Positions 1 through 8,030 of a stretch of 64,000 nucleotides of DNA are shown one piece after another. Origin of the DNA: an uncultured Bacilli bacterium. GTDB taxonomy: Bacteria; Bacillota_I; Bacilli_A; RF39; UBA660. Numbering within the stretch: the first letter of the stretch is position 1; the number at the start of each line of letters is the position of its first letter. The notes under the pieces were generated by a model that had not been told where the DNA came from, made no database searches, and worked only from the letters and a program-made list of their open reading frames with translations. The stretch is taken from contig CAKOUW010000002.1 of NCBI GenBank assembly GCA_934120715.1, positions 1 through 64,000 of the forward strand. Reading direction: 5' to 3'. The position numbers and the translations under genes are program-made.

Positions 1-62
1 ATTTTGCTATTTTTAGCACTTTTTTGAACTTTTCAAAATCTCACAAGCCCTTATTTTATGGG

Positions 63-2552
63 CTATTTACCACAACATTTTTTATATTTTTTTCCGCTTC
101 CACAAGGACATGGGTCATTTCTACCTATTTTTTTAGATTTTTTGGGTGTATTCTTGGCTGTATCATCGCTTTCATTAGTTATTTTTTTCTTTGATACTTC
201 TTTTCTTTCTATGTTTTGACGTATTTCAGCTTTTAATAGGAATATTGATACGTCTTTATCTATTTTTTGAAGCATTGAATCAAATAAGTCAAATCCTTCC
301 ATGGTATATGCTCTTAATGGATCTTCTTGAGCATAACCTCTTAAATGGATTCCTTCTCTTAAGTGAGACATTGTGTTTATGTGTTCCATCCAATAATTAT
401 CTAGAACTTGTAATGTTATAACTTTTTCAAATTCATCTGATATTTCTTTTGGAACATCTTTTAATTTTTCCTCATACTCATCTATTACTAGTTTTGATAG
501 TTTGTCAATGATTTGATCTGCATCTATATTAGATATTGATGACTTTTTTATGTCTTTTTTTAGTAAATTTTCATTTGTAAAATCTACTATTTCATCAAGA
601 TCACTGTCTGATATAGTTCCATCAGCTGAAATATGTGATCTTACTAAATCTTCAATATGATGTCTAAAAGATGATAAAACCATTTCATGAATTGATTCAC
701 TGTCTAATATTTTATTTCTCTTTTCATAGATTATTTCTCTTTGGTTATTCATTACATCATCATACTGTAGCAATTGTTTACGTATATCAAAGTTATTTCC
801 CTCAACTCTTTTTTGGGCTGTTCCAATTGATCTTGTAAAAGTTTTGCTTCTGATTGCTTGATCTCCAAGTCCCATACTTTTCATCATTTCGCCAATTCTA
901 TCAGAACCAAATCTTACCATTAGATCATCTTTCATTGAAACAAAGAATTGGGTGTATCCCGGATCTCCTTGACGTCCTGAACGACCACGTAGCTGATTAT
1001 CAATTCTTCGTGATTCATGTCTTTCAGTTCCAACAACACACAATCCACCTAATGCTCTTATTTCATCTGATAGTTTAATATCTGTACCACGTCCAGCCAT
1101 GTTAGTTGCGATAGTTACTGACTTTTGTTGTCCTATCTTTGAAATTATTTCGGCTTCTCTAGCATGGTTCTTTGCATTTAATACCTCATGTGGTATATGT
1201 GCCTGCTTTAACAAAGCACTGATTAATTCACTCGTTTCAATGGCAATAGTACCAATTAGGACGGGTTGGCCTTTGTCATAGCATTCCTTTACGAATTCAA
1301 TAATTGCTTTATACTTTGCTTCTTTTGTGGCATAGACTAAATCTGGGGCATCTATTCTTATTACTGGTTTATTTGTTGGTATTTCTATAACGTACATATT
1401 ATAAATATTTCTAAATTCTTCTTCCTCTGTTTTAGCAGTACCAGTCATACCAGATAACTTTTTATACATTCTAAATAAGTTCTGGAACGTAATTGTAGCA
1501 AGAGTTTTTGTCTCCTGATTTATTGTTACTCCCTCTTTAGCTTCAATAGCTTGATGAAGACCATCTGAATAAGCTCTTCCTTTCATCAAACGTCCTGTAA
1601 ATTGATCTACAATAACTACTTCATCATCTTGTACAACATAGTCAAAGTCTTTTTTCATTGAATAGTTGGCACGTAGTGCTTGATTAATGTAGTGAAGAAG
1701 GCCACCATTTTCTATTTCATATAGGTTAGATACATGGAATGTTTTTTCTGCTTTCTCAGAACCTTCATCTGTTAGATTAACACTCTTTGTTTTTTCGTCA
1801 TATATGAAATCTTTGTCTTCTTTTAAGCTTTTTGCGAAACGATCAGCATCAATATATAAATTAGCACTTTTCATTTCACCACCGGAAATAATTAATGGTG
1901 TTCTAGCTTCATCAATTAATACAGAGTCAACTTCATCTATTATGGCAAAGTTTAATTTTCTTTGAACACGGTCTTCTTTTTTTACAACCATGTTATCTCT
2001 TAAGTAGTCGAAACCTATCTCATTATTTGTTGAATATAAAATATCACAATTATAGGCTTCTTGTTTTTCCTTTGGAGTCATATCTCTTCTATTTACTCCT
2101 ACAGTTAAACCTAAGAAACGGTGAATACCACCCATCCATTCTGCATCACGTCCAGCTAGATATTCATTTACTGTTATAATATGAACGCCTTCTCCCGTTA
2201 GAGCATTTAAATAAGCTGGTAATACACTGGTTAAAGTTTTTCCTTCACCAGTCTTCATTTCTGCTATATTACCATAGTGTATAGCAAGACCTCCTAAAAT
2301 TTGAACATAGAAATGTTTTTCACCGATAACACGAAAAGCAGCTTCTCTAGCAGTGGCAAAAGCCTCTACTAAAATATCATCTAATGTTTCGCCTTGTTGT
2401 AATCTCTTTTTAAACTCTTCTGTTTTGTTTTGTAATTCTGTATCAGTTAATTTAGAATATTCCTCATCTAATTCCATTACTTTATTAGCCAACACTTCAA
2501 ATCTTTTTAATTCTTTATATTCATGGTCAAATAATTTTCGTAATATACCCAT
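63..2552 (-). CDS. secA: Preprotein translocase ATPase SecA
   Basis: SecA is the motor that drives unfolded preproteins through the SecYEG channel using ATP. At 829 residues it has normal family length. Visible are the Walker A motif TGEGKT (residues 101-106), a DEVDSVLIDEA Walker B region near 210, helicase motifs such as AGRGTDI and RGRSGRQGD, and the C-terminal zinc-binding tail with CPCGSG and a final CC pair, which contacts SecB or lipids. The ATG at 2552 follows a GAGGAG ribosome-binding site. It lies downstream of hpf, as in many Bacillota, but a terminator separates the two. Identity is certain from full-length similarity to the family. Confidence 0.98.
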   Translation of the reverse strand: MGILRKLFDHEYKELKRFEVLANKVMELDEEYSKLTDTELQNKTEEFKKRLQQGETLDDILVEAFATAREAAFRVIGEKHFYVQILGGLAIHYGNIAEMKTGEGKTLTSVLPAYLNALTGEGVHIITVNEYLAGRDAEWMGGIHRFLGLTVGVNRRDMTPKEKQEAYNCDILYSTNNEIGFDYLRDNMVVKKEDRVQRKLNFAIIDEVDSVLIDEARTPLIISGGEMKSANLYIDADRFAKSLKEDKDFIYDEKTKSVNLTDEGSEKAEKTFHVSNLYEIENGGLLHYINQALRANYSMKKDFDYVVQDDEVVIVDQFTGRLMKGRAYSDGLHQAIEAKEGVTINQETKTLATITFQNLFRMYKKLSGMTGTAKTEEEEFRNIYNMYVIEIPTNKPVIRIDAPDLVYATKEAKYKAIIEFVKECYDKGQPVLIGTIAIETSELISALLKQAHIPHEVLNAKNHAREAEIISKIGQQKSVTIATNMAGRGTDIKLSDEIRALGGLCVVGTERHESRRIDNQLRGRSGRQGDPGYTQFFVSMKDDLMVRFGSDRIGEMMKSMGLGDQAIRSKTFTRSIGTAQKRVEGNNFDIRKQLLQYDDVMNNQREIIYEKRNKILDSESIHEMVLSSFRHHIEDLVRSHISADGTISDSDLDEIVDFTNENLLKKDIKKSSISNIDADQIIDKLSKLVIDEYEEKLKDVPKEISDEFEKVITLQVLDNYWMEHINTMSHLREGIHLRGYAQEDPLRAYTMEGFDLFDSMLQKIDKDVSIFLLKAEIRQNIERKEVSKKKITNESDDTAKNTPKKSKKIGRNDPCPCGSGKKYKKCCGK

Positions 2553-2577
2553 TATATATCAGCTCCTCTATTTACAT

Positions 2578-2586
2578 ATTGTATCA
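2578..2586 (-). promoter_or_regulatory. Candidate extended -10 promoter for secA
   Basis: Read leftward the bases are TGATACAAT, an extended -10 (TG-N-TACAAT) just downstream of the hpf terminator and about 25 bases before the secA start. The same element precedes soj at 38096-38104. It would give secA a short leader and independent transcription. The -35 would fall in the terminator T-tract and is poor, so this is an inference. Confidence 0.45.
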
Positions 2587-2632
2587 AAAAAAAATAAAGA
2601 AGGAAAGTTAATTAAAGCTTTTTCCTTCTTAT
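2585..2632 (-). terminator. Intrinsic terminator after hpf
   Basis: A perfect 10-bp stem (2597-2606 with 2621-2630) is followed, reading leftward, by a long run of T. It ends the hpf transcript before secA. Confidence 0.85.
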
Positions 2633-2658
2633 AATACTATTTTGTTGGAATTTTATGA

Positions 2659-3195
2659 CTATTCTGATTCAATAACTCCGTAGTTTCCATCATTTCTTTT
2701 ATAGATAACAGCCATCTTGTTTGTATTACTATCTTTATAAACATAGAATTGATGGCCTAATAGCTCCATTTGTAGAATGGCCTCTTCTTCGTCCATTGGC
2801 TTTATATCTATTTTCTTTCTTTTAATAACCTTGCTATCATCTTCTTTATAATCATCAGTATCTTCTATTTCAGATAATGCAAAATCATAATCATTTTTAG
2901 TCTTTTTTGACATTATTCTGGTTTTGTTTTTTCTTATCTGTCTTTCTAATTTATCAGTTGCTTTATCAACTGCTGCATAGAAGTCTTCTTTTGATTCCTC
3001 TGTTCTTAAAATATATGATTTTAATGGTATAGTAATTTCAACCTTTTGCTCATGATTTTTTACTTTTACTATGACGTTTGCACGAACACTATCCGTATCT
3101 TTTAGGTACTTATCTAGTTTACCTAACTTTTCCTTTATATAATCGTTCATAGCTTGAGTAACTTTTAATTTGTCTCCATGAATTACAATCTCCAT
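2659..3195 (-). CDS. hpf: Ribosome hibernation promoting factor, long form
   Basis: This protein pairs 70S ribosomes into inactive 100S dimers in stationary phase. The N-terminal 100 residues form the S30AE/sigma-54 modulation domain that sits in the mRNA channel. An acidic linker follows (about 105-130), then the C-terminal dimerisation domain (EEAILQMELLGHQFYVYKD and the final NYGVIE). At 178 residues it is the long form typical of Bacillota. The start at 3195 follows a good AAGGAGGAG site. The neighbour secA is a conserved association. Confidence is high. Confidence 0.95.
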   Translation of the reverse strand: MEIVIHGDKLKVTQAMNDYIKEKLGKLDKYLKDTDSVRANVIVKVKNHEQKVEITIPLKSYILRTEESKEDFYAAVDKATDKLERQIRKNKTRIMSKKTKNDYDFALSEIEDTDDYKEDDSKVIKRKKIDIKPMDEEEAILQMELLGHQFYVYKDSNTNKMAVIYKRNDGNYGVIESE

Positions 3196-3246
3196 ATAAT
3201 CTCCTCCTTATACTATGATTATATCATACAATTAAGAAAAAAACTA

Positions 3247-3468
3247 CTATTTAGATTTAGTAGCTTCTTTAACTAATTTGACATTTATTGCTTGATATCC
3301 TTTACTAGTTTCTACTAGTTTAAACTCTACTAGTTGACCTTCAGATAGTGTTTTGTATCCATCTATTTCAATTGCTGAATAGTGAACAAATATATCCTCA
3401 TTTTCCTTATACTCAATAAAGCCATAGCCCTTTTCATTATTGAACCATTTAACACGTCCGATCATCAT
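3247..3468 (-). CDS. Cold shock protein (CspA family)
   Basis: A single OB-fold RNA chaperone that melts mRNA secondary structure. The RNP1-like motif KGYGFIEY and RNP2-like motif DIFVHYSAI are intact, and the N-terminus VKWFNNEKGYG is canonical. I start it at 3468 (MMIGRV). An upstream in-frame ATG at 3486 would add six residues (MRGARG) that no family member needs, and the GAGAGGTG there reads better as the ribosome-binding site of the inner ATG. The C-terminus carries a short Lys-rich tail. No terminator to hpf is obvious. Confidence 0.9.
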   Translation of the reverse strand: MMIGRVKWFNNEKGYGFIEYKENEDIFVHYSAIEIDGYKTLSEGQLVEFKLVETSKGYQAINVKLVKEATKSK

Positions 3469-3600
3469 ACCTCTAGCACCTCTCATTCTACCAATATTTA
3501 TTTCTTATGGTAACTATATTGTAACAGAGTAAATTAGGCGTGCATGTTAATTCCGTCAATTGTAGTGTTTTCGGTAGTTTTTAACACATATAACTCTTTT

Positions 3601-3617
3601 TTCGACAGAATTCGACA
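3601..3617. promoter_or_regulatory. Tandem TTCGACA repeat upstream of agrB
   Basis: TTCGACA occurs twice with a 10-base period, one helical turn, about 90 bases before agrB in the divergent csp-agrB spacer. Spacing and placement suit a protein-binding site, for instance for the LytTR regulator encoded nearby, but the sequence is not the known AgrA consensus. Function is inferred only. Confidence 0.25.
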
Positions 3618-3703
3618 TTTCAAAATATCAAGTATTTTTTGGCAGATTTTTTGTATTCTTTTGAGTTTTATATTTTATAATTTAGTCATGAGGTCGAGAT
3701 AAT

Positions 3704-4297
3704 ATGAAAGAAAGAATTATAAGTTCTACTACTAATTACTTGACGAAGTATCAAAACCTTTCTAGTAGTGATCTTGAAAAAATCCGTTATGGTCTAGAGG
3801 GAATATATCTTACCATAACAAAAATGATTATAATAATTGGAGTTGCTTTTCTCTTGGGAATGCTGAAGGAAGTAACTATAATCTTAGTACTGTTTAATAT
3901 TATTAGATATACAGGATTTGGTTTTCATGCTAATACAAGTATGGAATGTCTAATACTATCGATTGCTTGTTTCGTTTTAATACCAATTGTATTTCTTAAA
4001 GTGAATATTTCAACTAACGCAATAATATTTATTAGTATTTTATGTATTATTAGCTATATCTTATTTGCTCCTGCTGATACAGTAAAAAGACCTTTACGTA
4101 ACAAAAAGAAAAGATTAATTAGAAAAATATCCACTATCATTATTGGATTGATATATATTGGTTTAATGTTTTTAATACCATCTTGGAGATTACTTTTCTT
4201 AACTGCATTAGTAATACTTGCAATAACCATAAATCCATTATTATACAAGGCGTTTGGACAACCATACAATAACTACAAAAATATTAAATTGGCTTAA
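3704..4297 (+). CDS. agrB: AgrB-like autoinducing peptide processing protease
   Basis: AgrB is a membrane cysteine protease that cuts the C-terminal tail of AgrD and forms the thiolactone ring of the signal peptide. The catalytic pair is visible as H75 (GFHANTSMEC) and C82, with spacing like the H77/C84 pair of Staphylococcus AgrB. The later APADT...RPL motif is also typical. Several hydrophobic segments fill residues 37-66, 80-100, 105-125 and 140-180. It is 197 residues, normal length, with ATG at 3704. agrD follows after 47 bases. The kinase and regulator genes are on the opposite strand, which is unusual for agr loci. Confidence 0.92.
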   Translation: MKERIISSTTNYLTKYQNLSSSDLEKIRYGLEGIYLTITKMIIIIGVAFLLGMLKEVTIILVLFNIIRYTGFGFHANTSMECLILSIACFVLIPIVFLKVNISTNAIIFISILCIISYILFAPADTVKRPLRNKKKRLIRKISTIIIGLIYIGLMFLIPSWRLLFLTALVILAITINPLLYKAFGQPYNNYKNIKLA

Positions 4298-4313
4298 ATA
4301 CTGTATAGTATTT
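4296..4313 (+). promoter_or_regulatory. Hairpin between agrB and agrD
   Basis: A perfect 7-bp inverted repeat (AAATACT / AGTATTT, loop GTAT) starts on the agrB stop codon. It lacks a T-run, so it is not a standard terminator. It could be an RNA processing or stability element that sets the AgrB:AgrD ratio. Confidence 0.35.
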
Positions 4314-4344
4314 AGTAATAAATGTTGTGAAAGGAGAAAAACAC

Positions 4345-4467
4345 ATGAAAAAATATTTCGCTTACATACTTGCTGCTGTAGCTATGTTAGCTACTAGTTC
4401 TGCTAGTGTAGGATGCTTATGGACAGTATTTGATGAACCAAAAGCTATTGATTCACTTTGTGACTAA
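4345..4467 (+). CDS. agrD: AgrD-like autoinducing peptide precursor
   Basis: A 40-residue peptide directly after agrB with a strong AAGGAG ribosome-binding site. It has the AgrD layout: an N-terminal amphipathic or hydrophobic membrane helix (MKKYFAYILAAVAMLATSS), a core ASVGCLWTVF, and an acidic tail starting DEPK, the usual AgrB cleavage boundary. If AgrB cuts before the Asp, Cys24 would close onto Phe29, giving a six-residue ring (CLWTVF); most known AgrD-derived rings have five. The CLW resembles the CLWFT ring of Clostridium perfringens. A second Cys sits at position 39 in the tail. The exact mature peptide is inferred. Confidence 0.85.
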   Translation: MKKYFAYILAAVAMLATSSASVGCLWTVFDEPKAIDSLCD

Positions 4468-4498
4468 AGCTATTATAGTTTTTCAAAAACTTAGCAGT

Positions 4499-4551
4499 TG
4501 CCAAATTATTGGCAGACCCCACATTCAAGGAAATGTGAGGTTTTCTTTTTT
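4499..4551 (+). terminator. Terminator after agrBD
   Basis: Two hairpins in series. TGCCAA/TTGGCA (4499-4514) is followed by a stem around CCCCACATT/AATGTGAGG (4518-4540, one mismatch) and then TTTTCTTTTTT. The second has the standard intrinsic terminator form. Confidence 0.8.
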
Positions 4552-4639
4552 CAGATTTTGATAATTCTTAAATAAAATAAGGGATTATTTTTACTCTTCC
4601 TATATTTTCACAATATAAATTTTAGTCTAAGCATAAAGA

Positions 4640-4722
4640 AAAATGAAACCTTATTTTTCCATCCTATGGAACAAACTGTTGCTTGATATAATTATTCCAT
4701 AGTAGTCATAAGATTTCATTTT
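4640..4722. repeat. Large imperfect inverted repeat between convergent agr units
   Basis: Three nested stem blocks pair across the segment: AAAATGAAA (4640-4648) with 4714-4722, CTTAT (4650-4654) with 4708-4712, and CTATGGAA (4664-4671) with 4695-4702. They are separated by small internal loops around a 23-base apical loop. It lies just past the stop of the leftward kinase gene. It may be a stable 3' end for that mRNA or a small palindromic element. There is no clean T-tract. Confidence 0.5.
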
Positions 4723-4733
4723 CATTTTCGTTT

Positions 4734-6014
4734 TTACTTTTTCTTATCATGAATAATTAATTGTTGAATGTAGTAGTTATCAATTATTTCTTGCTTTGAC
4801 TCTAACCATTTATTACTTGATATTAGTTTTGAAGCGAAATACAAACCATTACCATGACCTTCGCCTTTAGAAGATACACCTTTCTTGTTTCTATTTTTAA
4901 AATTATCATGCTTTTTAAATGTATTAGATAGGACGATTGTTACTTTATCTTTTATTTCATATACTTCTAATAGAACTGATTTCTTTCTAGTCTCTGCAGC
5001 TGCTTCTATCGCATTATCAAAATATATACCTATTAACTTACATAATACTCTAACATCTTGTTCAGATAATTTGGTTAAAATTGATTTTGGTTCTAAGTCT
5101 ACATCTACCGTCAAATTAATCTTTTTCTTTTGTGCTATGGCAGCTTTATAATACATCAAACCTTTTATACCACCCTTAGGTAGAAATTTCAGTTTGCTTA
5201 CTATACTTCCTTCTATATTTATATTATCTTCTAATATCTCATCTATTTTATCTTTTACATTTTTCTCTTTTGTTAGACATCTAATTACTGCTAACTGGTT
5301 CTTATATTCATGTCTATTTAATTGTTCTTTTTCTATCCAATCTTCAAAGTTTTGAACATAAGTGAATAGACTATCATAGTTTATGCTTAATTCATCATAT
5401 TTATTTTTACTTTCAATAAATAGAATTGTCAGTATAAAAAATACGACCATAGAAATTAAGGTGACAATGTATTGCATATTTACTTTTTCTGCGATTGCAA
5501 TATTATAACATAGTGTACTTAATCCAACTATAAGTAAGGCTAGAAATAGGAGATTTGATATAGACTTATTTCTAGTAATATTTAGATAGAATTTTCTTAT
5601 TCTTGAATAAAATATTTTTATATTAACAATAGCTAAGCCTATGGCCATTGTTAACATATTACTTCCTAAATATAATAACTTACTATTTCTTATTTGTTCT
5701 GCAGTTAAAACTTTAGTAAAAAGTACAGCTGATAGTAATAAATCACCTATAAATAATAAGATGAATACTATCCCACAAGCTATTAATGCTTCCTCTATTT
5801 TTATATTAAATAAAACTTTATAAATTAAAATGTCTAAAGCAAATATACATATAGTGTATAAACTGCTATATTTTGTTTTATGCAAAGTTGCACCAATTAG
5901 AGCAGCTATCAGTATTAATGCTATATTTTTAGTACTACATATTTTAACATCACTTTGAGTAACCTTTTTTATTACCATAAAACCATATACCATTAATAAA
6001 ATTGATTCTATCAT
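4734..6014 (-). CDS. agrC: AgrC-like sensor histidine kinase (HPK10, GHKL)
   Basis: A receptor kinase for a peptide signal. About 200 N-terminal residues hold six hydrophobic segments. Then comes the phosphoacceptor region RHEYKNQLA (His235 in this numbering) and a GHKL ATPase domain with N-box YFDNAIEAA and G-box GHGNGLYFA. This is the HPK10 type used by agr and ComD systems. I start at 6014 (MIESILL) because the regulator stop ends at 6016 and AGAGG lies upstream. A longer start at 6035 would overlap the regulator gene. It is co-transcribed with the LytTR gene. The ligand is probably the AgrD peptide encoded convergently at 4345. Confidence 0.88.
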   Translation of the reverse strand: MIESILLMVYGFMVIKKVTQSDVKICSTKNIALILIAALIGATLHKTKYSSLYTICIFALDILIYKVLFNIKIEEALIACGIVFILLFIGDLLLSAVLFTKVLTAEQIRNSKLLYLGSNMLTMAIGLAIVNIKIFYSRIRKFYLNITRNKSISNLLFLALLIVGLSTLCYNIAIAEKVNMQYIVTLISMVVFFILTILFIESKNKYDELSINYDSLFTYVQNFEDWIEKEQLNRHEYKNQLAVIRCLTKEKNVKDKIDEILEDNINIEGSIVSKLKFLPKGGIKGLMYYKAAIAQKKKINLTVDVDLEPKSILTKLSEQDVRVLCKLIGIYFDNAIEAAAETRKKSVLLEVYEIKDKVTIVLSNTFKKHDNFKNRNKKGVSSKGEGHGNGLYFASKLISSNKWLESKQEIIDNYYIQQLIIHDKKK

Positions 6015-6015
6015 T

Positions 6016-6747
6016 TTAACGCAAACCTCTAACATATCTTACAACCTCCTTTTTATTGTCTCTTGATACGGAATCTGTTTCTTCACCTGTTTTAAATTTT
6101 ATTTTGTTTAGTTTTTTATTATAACTTACAATTTGTTCTGAATTTACTATTGTTCCTCTACATGATTTAAAGAACCTACTATCTAAATTTTTTAGTACAC
6201 TTTTGATTGTTCCTTGTATTGGGTAAGTTCCATATATGGTTACAATTTTGCAAACTTTGCTTTCTGGCTCTCTTTCAATATACAATATGTGTCTTAACTC
6301 TATACTGTATGCAGTATTCTTGTATGTATATCTTAGAACCTTATGTCTATTATTATAGTGCTTAATACATATAAGTAGTGATTCTATTAGTTTTGACTCA
6401 CACCTGTCTAGTTTATTGATAAAGTCTACTAACATTAGTCTTTTACCTAATGCTTCATATTTATATTCTGAATACGATGATATTATTATAATCATTGATA
6501 CCCAATCGTCGTATTCTTCTCTTATTCGTCTTGCTGCATCAAGACCTGAACCTTCTTCTGTTCTGATATCTAATAAATATACTTTAAATCCATCATCTGT
6601 TTGTGCATATTTCTTCCATGCTTCATTGTAACCATTGTATGTATGAAATTTATAATCTATATCATAATTCATCATAAATTTTTCAATTTCGACGCAATAC
6701 TTTTTTAACAGAATTTCTTCATCCTCACAAATTACAAAGTTTATCAT
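6016..6747 (-). CDS. agrA: AgrA-like response regulator (REC-LytTR)
   Basis: The partner regulator of the downstream kinase. The N-terminal receiver has the acidic cluster CEDEE and the phosphoacceptor Asp60 (YLLDIRTEEGSG). The C-terminal half is a LytTR DNA-binding domain (IELRHILYIERE through RFFKSCRGTIVNSEQI). At 243 residues it is normal length. GGTGGAG precedes the ATG at 6747. It is the first gene of a two-gene leftward unit with the kinase one base after it. Target sites are unknown. The repeats at 3601 are one candidate. Confidence 0.9.
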   Translation of the reverse strand: MINFVICEDEEILLKKYCVEIEKFMMNYDIDYKFHTYNGYNEAWKKYAQTDDGFKVYLLDIRTEEGSGLDAARRIREEYDDWVSMIIIISSYSEYKYEALGKRLMLVDFINKLDRCESKLIESLLICIKHYNNRHKVLRYTYKNTAYSIELRHILYIEREPESKVCKIVTIYGTYPIQGTIKSVLKNLDSRFFKSCRGTIVNSEQIVSYNKKLNKIKFKTGEETDSVSRDNKKEVVRYVRGLR

Positions 6748-6805
6748 TGTTTCTCCACCCTACCTACAGCTTTAATTTTACCATATTTTTCCAATTATGT
6801 TTCTA

Positions 6806-6841
6806 TAAAATAAAAGAACACGGGGCTTTTTGTGTTCTTTT
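6806..6841 (-). terminator. Terminator after tagO
   Basis: A perfect 10-bp stem AAAAGAACAC (6812-6821) with GTGTTCTTTT (6832-6841) separates the tagO gene from the agrA-agrC unit. The arms themselves supply T-rich ends on both strands. Confidence 0.75.
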
Positions 6842-6849
6842 GCTATATT

Positions 6850-7938
6850 TTATTTGTTTTTGTTAATTTTGAGTTTACTTTTAATTTTTGATGCTATCTG
6901 TGGACTCTTATCAGATATTATAGATGTGTGAAATACAAACCACAATACAAGTATTAATATGATTATATATATGATTCTACCAATAACAGGATCTTTTATG
7001 GTATAAAATATTGAAGCTGCGGCAAAAAGTAGATTTATGCCATATATTATTAATACTGTTGTTCTTTGAGAAAAATTCATTCCTAATAATTGGTGATGTA
7101 GATGCTGTTTATCTGCTTTAAATGGTGGCTCCTTCTTTAATAGTCTTCTTATTATAGCAAACAATGTATCAAGAATTGGAATGCCTAAAATTGTTACTGG
7201 AACGAAGAACGATATCAAAGCTGGGCCTTTAAATTCTAATAGGGTAATTATTGATATGATGAATCCCATAAACATGGAACAATCTCCAGCAAATATTGAG
7301 GCTGGATAAAAATTGTGAACTAAGAATCCTAGGGTAGAGCCTAGCATTATGAATGTTAAAACGATTACTAGGCTATCATATCTTCCTTGGTAAATACTTA
7401 TTATACCAATTGTTAAGTAAAATATGCTACTTATTCCTCCACTTAATCCATCTAGGCCGTCAATTAGATTTATTATATTAGTACATGCTACTATAAATAT
7501 TAATGTTATGGGATAAGACCATATACCAAAGTCTATTGAAAAACCAAATGCAGTAATATTATTTAACAGAATGCCGCCATAAAAGACTATAACTGCAGCA
7601 GCGCACAACTGTCCTATTAGCTTCTGACTTGCCCTTATTGATTTTATATCATCTATTATACCTGTTAAAATTATAATAAAACTTCCAATTAAAATTGAAT
7701 TCATTTTTATACTTTGTTCGCCAAAGAGCATATATCCAAATAAAAAACTTAAAAAAATCCCAACTCCACCAAGCATTGGTGTTGGTTTTTTATGGATGTG
7801 TCTATTTCCTTCATCACTTCTAGGCATATCTATAGCTCCGATATGGACAGCTATTTTTTTCATTAGTATCATTATAAGTGATGAGAATATAAACGTTACT
7901 AAAACAATTTTACTTACATTTAGTATTTGCAATTTCAT
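6850..7938 (-). CDS. tagO: Undecaprenyl-phosphate GlcNAc-1-phosphate transferase (TagO/WecA type)
   Basis: A polytopic membrane enzyme that loads a sugar-1-phosphate onto undecaprenyl phosphate, starting wall teichoic acid or related glycan synthesis. MraY/WecA family motifs are present: RxxHKKPTPMLGG near residue 45, DDIKSI with the metal-binding Asp pair, NLIDGLDGLSGG, FAGDCSMFMGF and the cytosolic KADKQHLHHQL. At 362 residues with about ten hydrophobic segments it fits TagO rather than MraY. The segment between tagO and agrA has no other gene. Substrate (UDP-GlcNAc) is from family knowledge. Confidence 0.92.
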   Translation of the reverse strand: MKLQILNVSKIVLVTFIFSSLIMILMKKIAVHIGAIDMPRSDEGNRHIHKKPTPMLGGVGIFLSFLFGYMLFGEQSIKMNSILIGSFIIILTGIIDDIKSIRASQKLIGQLCAAAVIVFYGGILLNNITAFGFSIDFGIWSYPITLIFIVACTNIINLIDGLDGLSGGISSIFYLTIGIISIYQGRYDSLVIVLTFIMLGSTLGFLVHNFYPASIFAGDCSMFMGFIISIITLLEFKGPALISFFVPVTILGIPILDTLFAIIRRLLKKEPPFKADKQHLHHQLLGMNFSQRTTVLIIYGINLLFAAASIFYTIKDPVIGRIIYIIILILVLWFVFHTSIISDKSPQIASKIKSKLKINKNK

Positions 7939-8030
7939 AATCTCACTTCTTTCTAATAAGATTATATCAAATTTAGGCTATTTGATAAATAGAAATTACT
8001 TTTTATAAAAATAATAAGTTTTCAATGCAA

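Noticed and set aside
1..62. Start of prfB after secA
   Set aside because: The 62 bases contain no suitable start codon, ribosome-binding site or RF2-like frame.
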